Below, in pieces: positions 16,408 to 27,133 of a stretch of DNA of 64,000 nt (the stretch's first letter is position 1; the number at the start of each line of letters is the position of its first letter). Source of the DNA: Bradyrhizobium agreste (GTDB lineage Bacteria > Pseudomonadota > Alphaproteobacteria > Rhizobiales > Xanthobacteraceae). The stretch spans positions 62,001-126,000 of the forward strand of contig NZ_JACCHP010000004.1 of assembly GCF_016031625.1 (NCBI RefSeq), written 5' to 3'. The notes under the pieces are model-generated. The model did not search any database. It saw only the letters and a list, made by a program, of their open reading frames with translations, and was not told the DNA's origin. The position numbers were made by a program, and so were the translations under genes.

Positions 16408-17088
16408 ATGTCGTCGCTGAAAGTTATTCTTGGGATTCTGGCCGCTGGCCTGATGCTGTCGGGCTGCATGCAGGCCACTCGCTATGAGGCGACCGACACC
16501 AAGGCGTTCAAGCCGAAGGACAAGGAACTTCTGGCCAAGGTCAGGTATGAGAATACTGCCGTGGCAGAGCCGTTCCGCCGCGCCATTGTCGATTTCCACC
16601 GCAAGGAAGCGCCGGGCTCGATCGTGGTCGATTCCGACAATCATTACCTTTACTACGTGCTGGAGGGCGGCAAGGCGATCCGCTACGGCATCACCGTCGG
16701 CGAAGAGGCCATGGCCTGGTCCGGCATCGCCAAGGTCGGCAGCAAGACCGAGTGGCCGGCATGGCACCCCACCCCGGGCGAGATTTCGCGCCTGGGCGTG
16801 CCGACCTATGTTGCACCGGGTCCGGACAATCCAATGGGCTCCCGCGCGATGTACCTCTATTCGGGTGGCAAGGACACGCTGTTCCGCATTCACGGCACCA
16901 ACCAGCCGGAATATATCGGCGCCTCGATCTCGTCAGGCTGCATCCGCCTGACCAACGAGGACGCGATCGATCTCTATGATCGCGTCAAGATCGGCACCCT
17001 CGTCGTGGTGCTCGAGCCGAAGCACGGCGATTCGCCCTACAATTCGCGCCTCGCCCTCCAGGGCGGCGGCTCCAATTCATCGTACTAA
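16408..17088 (+). CDS. L,D-transpeptidase (YkuD domain) lipoprotein
   Basis: 226 residues from the ATG at 16408. The lipoprotein signal ends in LMLSGC. The YkuD domain (about 75-210) holds the catalytic HGTNQPEYIG and SISSGCIRLTNED motifs with the active Cys. Such enzymes make 3-3 peptidoglycan cross-links or attach lipoproteins to peptidoglycan in the periplasm. Rhizobiales carry many paralogues, so the exact role is not fixed by sequence. The gene ends 23 bases before a bidirectional terminator. Confidence 0.92.
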   Translation: MSSLKVILGILAAGLMLSGCMQATRYEATDTKAFKPKDKELLAKVRYENTAVAEPFRRAIVDFHRKEAPGSIVVDSDNHYLYYVLEGGKAIRYGITVGEEAMAWSGIAKVGSKTEWPAWHPTPGEISRLGVPTYVAPGPDNPMGSRAMYLYSGGKDTLFRIHGTNQPEYIGASISSGCIRLTNEDAIDLYDRVKIGTLVVVLEPKHGDSPYNSRLALQGGGSNSSY

Positions 17089-17111
17089 GCAGGCCTGCCC
17101 CAGGGCTTTTC

Positions 17112-17140
17112 AAAAGCGCCGGTTTCACCGGCGCTTTTTT
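17112..17140. terminator. Bidirectional intrinsic terminator overlapping the extensin stop codon
   Basis: AAAAGCGCCGGT (17112-17123), a three-base loop, then ACCGGCGCTTTTTT (17127-17140). It has a T tract rightward and a shorter one leftward, so it can end both convergent genes. The stop codon of the extensin gene (17125-17127) lies in the loop, so that coding sequence runs through half of the hairpin. Confidence 0.9.
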
Positions 17141-18219
17141 GTTGCTGGTTTGTGCGATGGGGCTTTGTTGCCATCCGTGGCCGGCTTGTCCGCAGGATCT
17201 GGAGGTGTCTCCGCCCCTCCCTCGTCGGCGCTCTCCTTTGCCTCGGGTTTGGCCGCGACCTCGCGCGGCGGCGCCTCCTCGGGACGTTCCGCCGGCAGCA
17301 GCGGAGCGATCTGTGGCAGCGGATCCCACACGTTCCACTGGCAGATCCGGTAGTCGTTGCGCCGCTGGGCGAGATCGAGATGGACGTGGTCCTCGTGGTA
17401 CCAGTCCGAGCCCGGGCCGAGCACGGTGGAAAAGCGTGCGCAGACCGAGTGCAGCACGCGCTCCCGCACCTCGCGCGAGGTGGTGCGGTCGGTCAGGCCG
17501 ATCGACTGCCCATTGGCGAGCTTGATGGCGCGGATGTCGATCGCATTGGCCTTGCCATGCTCGGACAGCATCGCGCCAGCGACGCGGTTGCGGCCGCGGC
17601 ACTCGAAGGAATCGAAATTATCGAGTTCGCTGATGGGCGAGCCGAGGCTGGCGGCCAGCGGCACCATGTCCTTGCGCAGCCAATCGGCGAGCGCAGACGC
17701 CATGGGGCAGCGAAGGATCGCCGCCGGCTTCACCGTCACCTTGCGCTTGTCCGGCAGCACGACGGCCTCCAGCCGCACCAGATCCTCGCCGCCGCAGGCG
17801 CCGGGGCCGCGGATATCCGGGATCGAGGGCGCGATCGCAATGTCCTCGGTCAGCGCGAGCCGGCAGGCTGAGGCCTGTTTCTGGGGTGGCGCAGCCTCGG
17901 CAGGCTTGTCGGCGGCCGGCTGGTCGGCAGGCGGCTTTTCCTCCGCCTCGGGCGAAGCTTCGTCCGTTATCTTTTCCTGCGCCTTTGGGGCCTCTGCGGG
18001 CCGCGGTCTCGGCAGCGGAATCCTGGCGGCGTGAGCCGCCGCGCGCGGCCGTGGTGTACCAAGGTTGAAGAGATCGACTGGCGCGGGATGTTTCCGCGCC
18101 TCTGCCGTCCCCGCGGGCACGAGCACCAGGCCGAGCGCAGCGGTAACCATTGCCGCGCCAGCGGACATATAGCCGCGACAAGACCATTTGCGGCGAAAGT
18201 CCGGCAGGCTAAAACTCAT
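17125..18219 (-). CDS. Extensin-like protein (DUF882-related peptidase fold)
   Basis: 364 residues from the ATG at 18219. A signal/anchor segment (SAGAAMVTAALGLVLVPAG) is followed by a long Pro/Ala/Lys-rich linker, then the extensin-like C-terminal domain with CRGRNR, SEHGKANAIDI and WYHEDHVHLD. His and Asp in the last two motifs match the metal ligands of the LAS peptidase fold. It is periplasmic and presumably acts on the cell wall. A second Pro-rich tail ends in KKRR. It converges on the L,D-transpeptidase gene, another wall enzyme. Confidence 0.85.
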   Translation of the reverse strand: MSFSLPDFRRKWSCRGYMSAGAAMVTAALGLVLVPAGTAEARKHPAPVDLFNLGTPRPRAAAHAARIPLPRPRPAEAPKAQEKITDEASPEAEEKPPADQPAADKPAEAAPPQKQASACRLALTEDIAIAPSIPDIRGPGACGGEDLVRLEAVVLPDKRKVTVKPAAILRCPMASALADWLRKDMVPLAASLGSPISELDNFDSFECRGRNRVAGAMLSEHGKANAIDIRAIKLANGQSIGLTDRTTSREVRERVLHSVCARFSTVLGPGSDWYHEDHVHLDLAQRRNDYRICQWNVWDPLPQIAPLLPAERPEEAPPREVAAKPEAKESADEGGAETPPDPADKPATDGNKAPSHKPATKKRR

Positions 18220-18284
18220 GTCAATTCTTTGGCCCAACGCTGAGAGCGAGAATGCGCCCAGCGACTTTTCGGAGGAACGTCGGA

Positions 18285-19913
<1,629 letters not shown>

Positions 19914-19929
19914 GGGCACAGCAAGCAAC

Positions 19930-20031
19930 GTCATTCCGGGATGGTCCGAAGGACCAGACCTCAGGTGCGCAATTGCGCACCGGGGAATCCCGAGATTCCG
20001 GGTTCGATGCTCCGCATCGCCCCGGAATGAC
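19930..20031. repeat. Mosaic palindromic repeat, copy C
   Basis: Bounded by GTCATTCCGG and CCGGAATGAC. The module order is GGTCCGAAGGACC, AGGTGCGCAATTGCGCACC, GGAATCCCGAGATTCC, GATGCTCCGCATC, so the second and third modules are swapped relative to copy B. It lies 17 bases after the acyl-CoA ligase stop. Confidence 0.85.
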
Positions 20032-20143
20032 GGGCAGTAACAGTCCGGTCTCCCTTGAATTTGCCGCCGCGCCGTGGTCTCAACGGCCCATCGTCGCGCC
20101 GATCGGCCGGCACCGCGCTCAACATCCGGCAGAGCTTCACCCG

Positions 20144-20998
20144 ATGGCCCGCAGGTTTTCCGCTCCCTACCAGTCGGAGCCCGTGTCCAGCCTCGCGAGC
20201 TGGGCGCGCAATCTGGCCGTGTTCGCGGTGGTGGCGGTGGTGGTGTCGATCATCATCGTCCGCTTCGATTTCCTGGAGCCGAAGCCGGCGCTTGCGACGT
20301 TCATCGGCGGGCTCGCGATATCAGGCCTCTCGATCCTGTTCGGGCTCGCCGGCTTTGCCGCAATCTGGCAAAACGGCTCGCGCGGCATGGCGCGCATCCT
20401 GCTCGCCTTCCTGATCGACGGGGCGATCCTCGCCTACCCCGCCTATCTCGCCTTGCAATATCGCAAGCTGCCGTCAATCTACGACATCACCACCGACCCG
20501 ATCGATCCGCCGCGCTTCGACGCGCTGGCGCGCCTGCGCACCGGCGAGGGCACCAACAGTGCGGTCTATGCCGGGCTCTATTCGGCGGAGCAGCAGCGCC
20601 ACTTCTATCCCGATATCGAGCCCGTCGAGCTCGAGATTTCGGTCGACCGCGCCTATGCGATCGCGCTCCAGCTCGTCCATAAGCGCAAATGGATCGTGAT
20701 CGACGAGCGCGCACCGCAGCCGCCGCGCCGCATCGGCCGCATCGAGGCGGTGGCGCGCACGCCGATCATGGGTTTCCGCGAGGACGTTTCGATCAGGGTC
20801 GTGCCGGATGGCGATGATTCCCGCGTCGATATCCGCTCTGCGTCGCGCAATTTCGACAACGACCTCGGCAGCAACGCCGCGCGCGTCAAGAAATTCATCG
20901 ACGACCTCAACACCGCCGCCGATGCCGACGCGCTCAAGCCGGTGAAGAAGACGCCGGTCGCACCGCCCAAGGCGCCCGCGAAGACGGTGAAGAAATGA
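20144..20998 (+). CDS. DUF1499 family membrane protein
   Basis: 284 residues from the ATG at 20144. Three hydrophobic segments lie in the first 110 residues. The DUF1499 domain follows (RLRTGEGTNSAVYAGLYSAEQQRHFYPDIEP, then RIGRIEAVARTPIMGFREDVSIRV, then IRSASR), and the tail is basic and Pro/Lys-rich. DUF1499 proteins are widespread in alphaproteobacteria and chloroplasts, with no established activity. The frame upstream runs back through a repeat and is not used. Confidence 0.85.
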   Translation: MARRFSAPYQSEPVSSLASWARNLAVFAVVAVVVSIIIVRFDFLEPKPALATFIGGLAISGLSILFGLAGFAAIWQNGSRGMARILLAFLIDGAILAYPAYLALQYRKLPSIYDITTDPIDPPRFDALARLRTGEGTNSAVYAGLYSAEQQRHFYPDIEPVELEISVDRAYAIALQLVHKRKWIVIDERAPQPPRRIGRIEAVARTPIMGFREDVSIRVVPDGDDSRVDIRSASRNFDNDLGSNAARVKKFIDDLNTAADADALKPVKKTPVAPPKAPAKTVKK

Positions 20999-21003
20999 AA
21001 TTG

Positions 21004-21060
21004 GCGAATGGGGAGTAGCCAATAGCGAATGGAGCCGCCTACTCGCTACTCCCCATTCGC
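21004..21060. repeat. Large inverted repeat (16-bp perfect arms)
   Basis: GCGAATGGGGAGTAGC (21004-21019) and its exact reverse complement (21045-21060), with further partial symmetry inside. It fills the gap between two convergent genes (DUF1499 and the MBL hydrolase) and could end both transcripts. No T tract. Confidence 0.85.
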
Positions 21061-21069
21061 TATTCGCCC

Positions 21070-21987
21070 TCAAGCCATCCGATAGGTCCCGCCGATCACG
21101 GGATCGCCATCCGTCGCGACCACGCCGCGGGCGACCAGGTCTTCGAGGTGCGCCAGCACGGAATAGCCGGCCGCGGTGGTCAGGCGCGGATCGATACCGA
21201 TATAGATCGCGCGGACCATGGTCGGGATGTCGGCCTCGCCCTTGGCGAGGCGGTGCAGGATCGAGGCCTCGCGCGCCTTGCGGTGGCGGATCAGGAAGCG
21301 CACGAAGCGCTGGCCCTCGGGAATCTCGGGGCCATGGCCCGAGAAATAGAGATCCTCCTCGCGGGCTGCGAGCCGGTCGAGCGAGTCCATGTAGTCGATC
21401 ATCGAGCCGTCCGGCGGCGCCACGATCGAGGTCGACCAGCCCATCACGTGATCGCCGACGAAGTTGAACTTCCGCTCCGGCCAGGCGAATGCCAGATGGT
21501 TCGCCGTGTGGCCGGGCGTGGCCACGGCCTCGAGCCGCCAGCCGTCACCTTCCACGACGTCGCCGTGTGCGAGATTGACGTCCGGCGCAAAATCGCGGTC
21601 GGCGCCGGATTCCGGATTGTGCTTCTCGCTCTCGAACCGCGGCCGCGAGGCGCGATGTGGGCCTTCGGCATAAACCGGCGCGCCTGTCGCCTGCTTGATG
21701 CGCGCGGTGTTCGGCGAATGGTCGCGATGGGTGTGGGTGACGAAGATGTGCGTCACCGTCTCGCCGCGCACGGCATCGAGCAGCGCCGCCGCATGCGCCG
21801 CATCATCAGGACCGGGATCGATGATCGCGACATTGCCCTTGCCGACGATGTAGCTGACCGTGCCCGTGAAGGTGAACGGGCTCGGATTGTTGCAGAGCAC
21901 GCGCCGCACGCCGGGGCGGACCTCCTCGACGATGCCGGGCTTCAGCGGAAAATTGCGGTTGAACGGGACGTCGTCGTTGTCGGACAT
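21070..21987 (-). CDS. MBL-fold metallo-hydrolase (beta-lactamase-like) with C-terminal winged helix
   Basis: 305 residues from the ATG at 21987. Metal-binding THTHRDHSP (HxHxDH) is near residue 84, later ligands in TPGHTANH and FVGDHVMGW, and the C-terminal 70 residues look like the winged-helix (BLACT_WH) domain of LACTB2-like hydrolases. It may be a thioesterase or ribonuclease; the substrate is unknown. A longer frame to 22038 begins with MPGTRPGMTK, which is read-through of the neighbouring repeat and not a real N-terminus. Confidence 0.88.
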   Translation of the reverse strand: MSDNDDVPFNRNFPLKPGIVEEVRPGVRRVLCNNPSPFTFTGTVSYIVGKGNVAIIDPGPDDAAHAAALLDAVRGETVTHIFVTHTHRDHSPNTARIKQATGAPVYAEGPHRASRPRFESEKHNPESGADRDFAPDVNLAHGDVVEGDGWRLEAVATPGHTANHLAFAWPERKFNFVGDHVMGWSTSIVAPPDGSMIDYMDSLDRLAAREEDLYFSGHGPEIPEGQRFVRFLIRHRKAREASILHRLAKGEADIPTMVRAIYIGIDPRLTTAAGYSVLAHLEDLVARGVVATDGDPVIGGTYRMA

Positions 21988-22012
21988 GGCTTGCTCATTC
22001 CTTGCTGACTTC

Positions 22013-22093
22013 GTCATGCCCGGCCTTGTGCCGGGCATCCACGTTCTTCGCGTGGCTTAAGACGTGGATGGCCGGCACAAGGCCGGCCATGAC
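22013..22093. repeat. Long intergenic inverted repeat (GTCATGCCCGGCC type)
   Basis: GTCATGCCCGGCCTTGTGCC... on the left and GGCCGGCACAAGGCCGGCCATGAC on the right form a long imperfect palindrome around CCACGTTCTTCGCGTGG. It is a typical Bradyrhizobium repeat, upstream of the MBL gene and downstream of gcdH. Confidence 0.8.
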
Positions 22094-22138
22094 GCAGTTG
22101 GAGAGTTCTCGTGCCTCACGCGTTCACCGCGTAGCCGT

Positions 22139-23353
22139 TCAGAAAAACGCCTGAATACCCGTGATCGCACGGCCCAGGATCAGGGCGTGGACGTCGTGGG
22201 TGCCCTCATAGGTGTTGACCGTCTCGAGGTTATGGACGTGGCGCATCACGTGATACTCGATCGAGATGCCGTTGCCGCCGTGCATGTCGCGGGCGGTGCG
22301 GGCGATGTCGAGCGCCTTGCCGCAATTGTTGCGCTTGACGATCGAGATCATCTCGGGCGCGAACTTGCCCTCGTCCATCAGGCGGCCGACGCGCAACGAG
22401 GCCTGCAGGCCCAGCGCGATCTCGGTCTCCATGTCCGCGAGCTTCTTCTGCACCAGCTGGGTCGCGGCGAGCGGCTTGCCGAACTGCTTGCGGTCGAGCG
22501 TGTACTGGCGAGCGCGATGCATGCAGTCCTCGGCGGCGCCAAGCGCACCCCAGGAGATGCCGTAGCGGGCGCGGTTGAGGCAGCCGAACGGGCCCTTGAG
22601 GCCGGAGACGTTGGGCAGCAGGGCGTCCTCCGGGACCACGACGCCGTCCATCACGACCTCACCGGTGATGGAGGCGCGAAGCGAGAGCTTGCCGCCGATC
22701 TTCGGCGCGGACAGGCCCTTCATGCCCTTCTCCAGCACGAAGCCGCGGATCTGGTTGTCATGCGCGGCCGACTTGGCCCAGACCACGAAGACGTCGGCGA
22801 TCGGCGCGTTCGAGATCCACATCTTGCTGCCGGTGAGGCGATAGCCGTCCGACACCTTCTCGGCGCGGGTCTTCATGCCGGCCGGATCCGAGCCGGCATC
22901 GGGCTCGGTCAGACCGAAGCAGCCGACCCACTCGCCGCTGGCGAGCTTGGGCAGGTACTTCTTGCGCTGGTTCTCGTCGCCATAGGCGTAGATCGGGTAC
23001 ATCACCAGCGATGACTGCACCGAGTTCATCGAGCGATAGCCGGAATCGACCCGCTCGATCTCGCGCGCGACGAGGCCATAGGCGACGTAGCTCGCATTGG
23101 CGCAGCCATATTCTTCCGGCAACGTGATGCCGATCAGGCCGAGCTCGCCCATCTCGTTGAAGATCTCGCGATCGGTCTTCTCTTCCAGATAGGCCTTGGA
23201 GACGCGCGGCAGCAGCTTGTCCTGGGCATAGGCGCGAGCGGTGTCGCGCACCATGCGCTCGTCTTCGGTGAGCTGCTCGTCGAGCAGGAACGGATCGTCC
23301 CACTGGAAAGAAGCCGCAGCCGGCTTGTCCTTGGCCTGAGGGCGCACGCTCAT
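22139..23353 (-). CDS. gcdH: Glutaryl-CoA dehydrogenase (acyl-CoA dehydrogenase family)
   Basis: 404 residues. Flavin and substrate motifs: [14 protein letters not shown], the [16 protein letters not shown] segment, and the C-terminal [20 protein letters not shown] with the catalytic Glu in YEGTHD, typical of glutaryl-CoA dehydrogenases. The enzyme oxidises and decarboxylates glutaryl-CoA to crotonyl-CoA in lysine and tryptophan breakdown, passing electrons to ETF. It stands alone between two repeats. Confidence 0.92.
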   Translation of the reverse strand: MSVRPQAKDKPAAASFQWDDPFLLDEQLTEDERMVRDTARAYAQDKLLPRVSKAYLEEKTDREIFNEMGELGLIGITLPEEYGCANASYVAYGLVAREIERVDSGYRSMNSVQSSLVMYPIYAYGDENQRKKYLPKLASGEWVGCFGLTEPDAGSDPAGMKTRAEKVSDGYRLTGSKMWISNAPIADVFVVWAKSAAHDNQIRGFVLEKGMKGLSAPKIGGKLSLRASITGEVVMDGVVVPEDALLPNVSGLKGPFGCLNRARYGISWGALGAAEDCMHRARQYTLDRKQFGKPLAATQLVQKKLADMETEIALGLQASLRVGRLMDEGKFAPEMISIVKRNNCGKALDIARTARDMHGGNGISIEYHVMRHVHNLETVNTYEGTHDVHALILGRAITGIQAFF

Positions 23354-23440
23354 GAAACGTCCTTTCGCGTCTGGTTCCGTCGATAATTGCCCGACAAATT
23401 AAAGCGCCGCGGCAACAAGTTCAATTGCATCCTGGCTTCG

Positions 23441-23493
23441 GTCGTTCCGGAGGGACGCGAAGCATGGCGCTTTCAGCGCCACCCCGGAATGAC
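23441..23493. repeat. Mosaic palindromic repeat, short copy D
   Basis: Begins GTCGTTCCGG and ends CCGGAATGAC with a single inner palindrome (TGGCGCTTTCAGCGCCA). A reduced member of the family at 1829, 7854 and 19930. It touches the 3' end of the ribB gene. Confidence 0.75.
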
Positions 23494-23501
23494 AATGCGC
23501 G

Positions 23502-24578
23502 TCAGCTTTCGAGCTGCTCGTTGGCGACGATCTCGATGCCGAAGCCCGACAGGCCCTTGTAGTCGTGCACCGACGAGGTGAGATGCCGGATCGAAGTAAC
23601 GCCGAGGTCGCGCAAGATCTGCGCGCCGACGCCGACCTCGCGCCACTGGCGGTTGCGGTCGGCCTCCGTCGATGTCTCGTCCGGCAGCGGCGAAACGGGC
23701 ACGCCGGCCGCGCCGTCGCGCAAGTAAACCAGCACGCCACGGCCGGCTTTCTTGAAATGCTCGAGCACGGCGGCCATGCGCTTGTGGCCGGTGAAGGTGT
23801 CCTTGACGATGTTCGGCTTGTGGAAGCGCGTCAGCACGTTCTTGCCGTCGCCGACGCCGTTGTAGACGAAGGCGACGTGGGCGATGGAATCGAACGGCGA
23901 GCGATAGGCGTAGCCCTGCAAGGGACCGATCGGGCTGTCGGTGACGAAGGTCGAGACCCGCTCGATCAGCTTCTCGCGCGCCTGGCGGTAGGCGATCATG
24001 TCCGCGATGGTGACGTGCTTGAGCTTGTGCTCGGCGGCAAAGCGGGCGACCTGCTCGCCCTTCATCACGCTGCCGTCGTCGTTCATGAGCTCGCTGATGA
24101 CGCCGACCGGCGGCAGACCGGACAGCTTGCAGAGGTCGACGGCGGCCTCGGTATGCCCGGAGCGCAGGAGCACGCCGCCGTCCTTGGCGATCAGCGGAAA
24201 GATGTGGCCAGGCCGGGCGAAGTCGTGGGCGCCGACATTGGGATTGGCGAGCGCGCGGCAGCACGAGGCGCGCTCCTCGGCGGAGATGCCGGTGCCGCCG
24301 TCGGGCTTGTAGTCGATCGAGACCGTGAACGCGGTGGTGTGCGCGGAATCGTTGTGGGCGACCATCGGATCGAGCCGCAGCCGGCGCGCGTCCTCGGTCG
24401 TCACGGGCGCGCAGACGATGCCGGAGGTATGACGGATGATGAAGGCCATCTTCTCGGCGGTGCACAGCGAGGCGGCGACGATCAGATCGCCCTCGCCCTC
24501 GCGGTCCTCGTCGTCGGTGACGACCACGAGCTCACCCCGGGCAAAGGCCTGCAAGACTTCCTGAACGCTATCGGGCAT
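23502..24578 (-). CDS. ribB: 3,4-dihydroxy-2-butanone-4-phosphate synthase with degenerate GTP cyclohydrolase II domain
   Basis: 358 residues. The first 200 form the DHBP synthase: DDEDREGEGDL (acidic metal site), HTTAFTVSIDY, ARPGHIFPL and the GHTEAAVDL motif. It converts ribulose-5-phosphate to the four-carbon riboflavin precursor. The C-terminal 150 residues align in position with GTP cyclohydrolase II, but the zinc Cys cluster and the catalytic segment are missing, so only the first activity is expected. No FMN riboswitch is visible upstream. Confidence 0.92.
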   Translation of the reverse strand: MPDSVQEVLQAFARGELVVVTDDEDREGEGDLIVAASLCTAEKMAFIIRHTSGIVCAPVTTEDARRLRLDPMVAHNDSAHTTAFTVSIDYKPDGGTGISAEERASCCRALANPNVGAHDFARPGHIFPLIAKDGGVLLRSGHTEAAVDLCKLSGLPPVGVISELMNDDGSVMKGEQVARFAAEHKLKHVTIADMIAYRQAREKLIERVSTFVTDSPIGPLQGYAYRSPFDSIAHVAFVYNGVGDGKNVLTRFHKPNIVKDTFTGHKRMAAVLEHFKKAGRGVLVYLRDGAAGVPVSPLPDETSTEADRNRQWREVGVGAQILRDLGVTSIRHLTSSVHDYKGLSGFGIEIVANEQLES

Positions 24579-24754
24579 TTCCCAATCTCTATCGGTTATG
24601 GCCGGGAGGCTTAGCCGGACTTGGGTCGGGGCGCTAGTCTCCCCAGCGCAACCACATATGCCAGAGGACAGGCCTGCCGATGGGTTTCAGGCTTGCACCG
24701 GGCATACCAGCGATATAGGCGCAGATTGCCCGCAAGGAAGGCTGCCGGACGCTG

Positions 24755-26485
24755 TCAGGGCAGCACCTCGCGGCGTTCGCCGAGACGCTGATCGAGCTCG
24801 GCACGCTTGTCCGCGAGCAGGCCGGCCTGGGCGGCTTCGATCACGGTAAACAGCTCATGTGCATCGCTGAGCCGGGTCACGGTGACGTAGCTGGCGCCGG
24901 CCTCGTAGAGCGCGCCGACGTCGGCCAACAGGTCGGCCGTGGCGACGATCAGGGCGGTCGGATTGAGCGCGCGGACGTGGCGAACCAGCTTCTCGTTGGT
25001 TGCGCCCTTCAATAGCGAATCCGGCACGCTGAGGATGATCATCTCGGACTTGCCGATGCCGGCGTGGATCAGCGTGTCGACATTGCTGATGTCGCCATAG
25101 ATCACGTGCAAGCCGCGCGAAAGCAGGGTCTTGTACACATTGGGGTTGAAATCGACCACGGTGATCTGCTCGAGCAGCACCGGCGTCTGCCGTTCGATCT
25201 CGGCCAAAAGCGCGCTCGCCGCGCGGAAAAAGCCGAGGATGACGATGCGCCGGGCCTCACCATGGCCGCCCTCGTGGCCCTCCTCGGCATGGCCGTGGCC
25301 GTGGTCGAGATCGCGCAGGCCGATCCGCTTCAGGGGGCCGATCGCCCAGCGGGTGATCTCGTCGCTGCGGGTCATCACGAAGGTCGAGAGCACCGCCAAC
25401 ACCACGAAGGCGAAGGAGGCGGCATTCGCCGTCTCGGCTGCGATGTGGCGGTCGGTGACGCCGGTCTGGATCACCACCAGCGAGAATTCGGAGATCTGCG
25501 CGAGGTTGAGCGCCGGCAGCAGGCTGGCGCGCAGGCCCTGGTTCATCAGGTACAGCGGCGTGAACGTCGTGACGAGGCGGCTTGCCACCGTGAACGCCGC
25601 GATCATCAAGGCAAGGCCGATCACCGAGAGGCCGGGAACGGGAATGGTCATGCCGAGCGCGACGAAGAACAGCGTGATGAAGAAGTCCCGCAGCGTGGTG
25701 ACTTTGGCGGTGACGTCGAGCGCGTAAGGGAATGTCGAGAGCGACACGCCGGCGATCAGCGCGCCCATCTCGCGCGACAGCGACAGCCGCTCGGCGGTCT
25801 CGGCGACGAGAAAGCACCAGGCGAGCGCGCCGAGCAGGATCAGCTCCGGGCGCCGGGCGATCTGGTGGAACAGGCGCGGCAGTACATAGCGGCTGACCAA
25901 GAGCGCGGCGGCGACCAGCACCGCGACGCGGCCGATCGAGAGCAGGATGACGCTGACCTGCAGATTGGCGAGACTCGGCTGCACGGCCAGGAACAGGATG
26001 GCGAAGATGTCCTGGAGCACCAGCACGCCGAGGGTGATGCGGCCCGGCAGCGTATCGAGTTCGCGCTTCTCGTAGAGCACCTTGACGATGATGACCGTGC
26101 TCGACAGCGCGCAGGCGACACAGAGATAGACCGCATCGAAATGCCCGCCCCCGAGCGAGAGGCCGATGCCGACGAAGAACAGAACCCCGAGCAGACAGCC
26201 GCCGAGCAGCTGGCTGCCCGCCGCGAACAGGATCACCCGCCCGGCCCGCACGATCTTCTTGAGGTCGATCTCGAGCCCGATCATGAACAGCATGAAGATC
26301 AGGCCGAGCTCGGAGATGACGCTGATGGATTCCTGCGAATGGACCCAGCCGGCGCCGAATGGACCTATGCAGAAGCCGGCGATAAGGTAGGCCAGGATCA
26401 GCGGTTGCCGGGAGAAATGGGCGAGTAGGCCCAGCATCCAGGCAAACAGGATAGAGAGAGTGATGTCGCGAATGAGCTCGTGCAT
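24755..26485 (-). CDS. CPA2-type cation/proton antiporter with RCK/TrkA-N domain (YbaL/Kef-like)
   Basis: 576 residues from the ATG at 26485. About 12-13 membrane helices (residues 1-390) of the Na+/H+ exchanger fold are followed by a His-rich linker (GHGHAEEGHEGGHGE) and a Rossmann RCK-N domain (RIVILGFFRAASALLAEI, then VVDFNPN, then YGDISN). The family exchanges K+ or other cations for protons under nucleotide or redox control. The His-rich linker is unusual and may bind metal. It is divergent from a DUF3124 gene. Confidence 0.9.
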   Translation of the reverse strand: MHELIRDITLSILFAWMLGLLAHFSRQPLILAYLIAGFCIGPFGAGWVHSQESISVISELGLIFMLFMIGLEIDLKKIVRAGRVILFAAGSQLLGGCLLGVLFFVGIGLSLGGGHFDAVYLCVACALSSTVIIVKVLYEKRELDTLPGRITLGVLVLQDIFAILFLAVQPSLANLQVSVILLSIGRVAVLVAAALLVSRYVLPRLFHQIARRPELILLGALAWCFLVAETAERLSLSREMGALIAGVSLSTFPYALDVTAKVTTLRDFFITLFFVALGMTIPVPGLSVIGLALMIAAFTVASRLVTTFTPLYLMNQGLRASLLPALNLAQISEFSLVVIQTGVTDRHIAAETANAASFAFVVLAVLSTFVMTRSDEITRWAIGPLKRIGLRDLDHGHGHAEEGHEGGHGEARRIVILGFFRAASALLAEIERQTPVLLEQITVVDFNPNVYKTLLSRGLHVIYGDISNVDTLIHAGIGKSEMIILSVPDSLLKGATNEKLVRHVRALNPTALIVATADLLADVGALYEAGASYVTVTRLSDAHELFTVIEAAQAGLLADKRAELDQRLGERREVLP

Positions 26486-26552
26486 GCCAAATTGGTCCGT
26501 TTTGCCGCACCCTAGAGCCGGGTTGCGGTGCGGCAAGCGAGCAATTCGTCAC

Positions 26553-27080
26553 ATGCGGAATGGGCTCATCGCAGCCATGCTGCTAGGTCCCCTCGCCTTT
26601 GCCGTGCCCGCCGCCGCGCAATCAAAGGTCAATATCGAACAAAACTTCGCCGATTCGCTCACCGCGCTGCCGAAGGAGGACCTCGCCGTGTCCGGCGGTT
26701 TCTACGTGCCCGCCTATTCCAGCGTCGCGATGAGCCAGGGGAAGCTGCGTGTCGACTTCTCGGTGACGCTGAGCGTACACAACGCCTCCGAGACCCTGCC
26801 GCTGGTCATCAAACGCATCGCCTATTTCGACACCGCAGGCAAGCAGGTCGAGAGCTATCTGAAGACGCCGGTGGCGTTGAGGCCGCTCGCCACGGTCTCG
26901 ATCTTCATTCCGATCGACGACGTGCGCGGCGGGACCGGCGCCAATTTTCTGGTCGACTGGGCCGCCACGGGCGAGATCGCCGAGCCGGTGGTCGAGGCCT
27001 TGATGGTTGGCGGCATCGCCAACGCGCATTACGCTTTCATCAGCCAGGGCCGTCCGACCAGGACGACCGGCAAGAAGTAA
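26553..27080 (+). CDS. DUF3124 secreted protein
   Basis: 175 residues from the ATG at 26553. The signal peptide (NGLIAAMLLGPLAFAVPAAAQS) is cleaved after AAAQ or nearby. The mature part (YVPAYSSVAM, then FSVTLSVHNAS, then YFDTAGKQVESYL, then FLVDWAA) matches DUF3124, a periplasmic beta-rich family of unknown role. The aminotransferase gene follows 53 bases later on the same strand. Confidence 0.82.
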   Translation: MRNGLIAAMLLGPLAFAVPAAAQSKVNIEQNFADSLTALPKEDLAVSGGFYVPAYSSVAMSQGKLRVDFSVTLSVHNASETLPLVIKRIAYFDTAGKQVESYLKTPVALRPLATVSIFIPIDDVRGGTGANFLVDWAATGEIAEPVVEALMVGGIANAHYAFISQGRPTRTTGKK

Positions 27081-27133
27081 GGCGGCCGGTGCAAAGCCGG
27101 CGCTCAACAAGAACAAAACGAGGAACGCCTCCC

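Noticed and set aside
21988..22038. Extended start of the MBL hydrolase (MPGTRPGMTK...)
   Set aside because: This peptide comes from a repeat element common in Bradyrhizobium; the ATG at 21987 starts the conserved protein.
24579..24754. Possible FMN riboswitch before ribB
   Set aside because: None of the conserved RFN segments is visible in this stretch.
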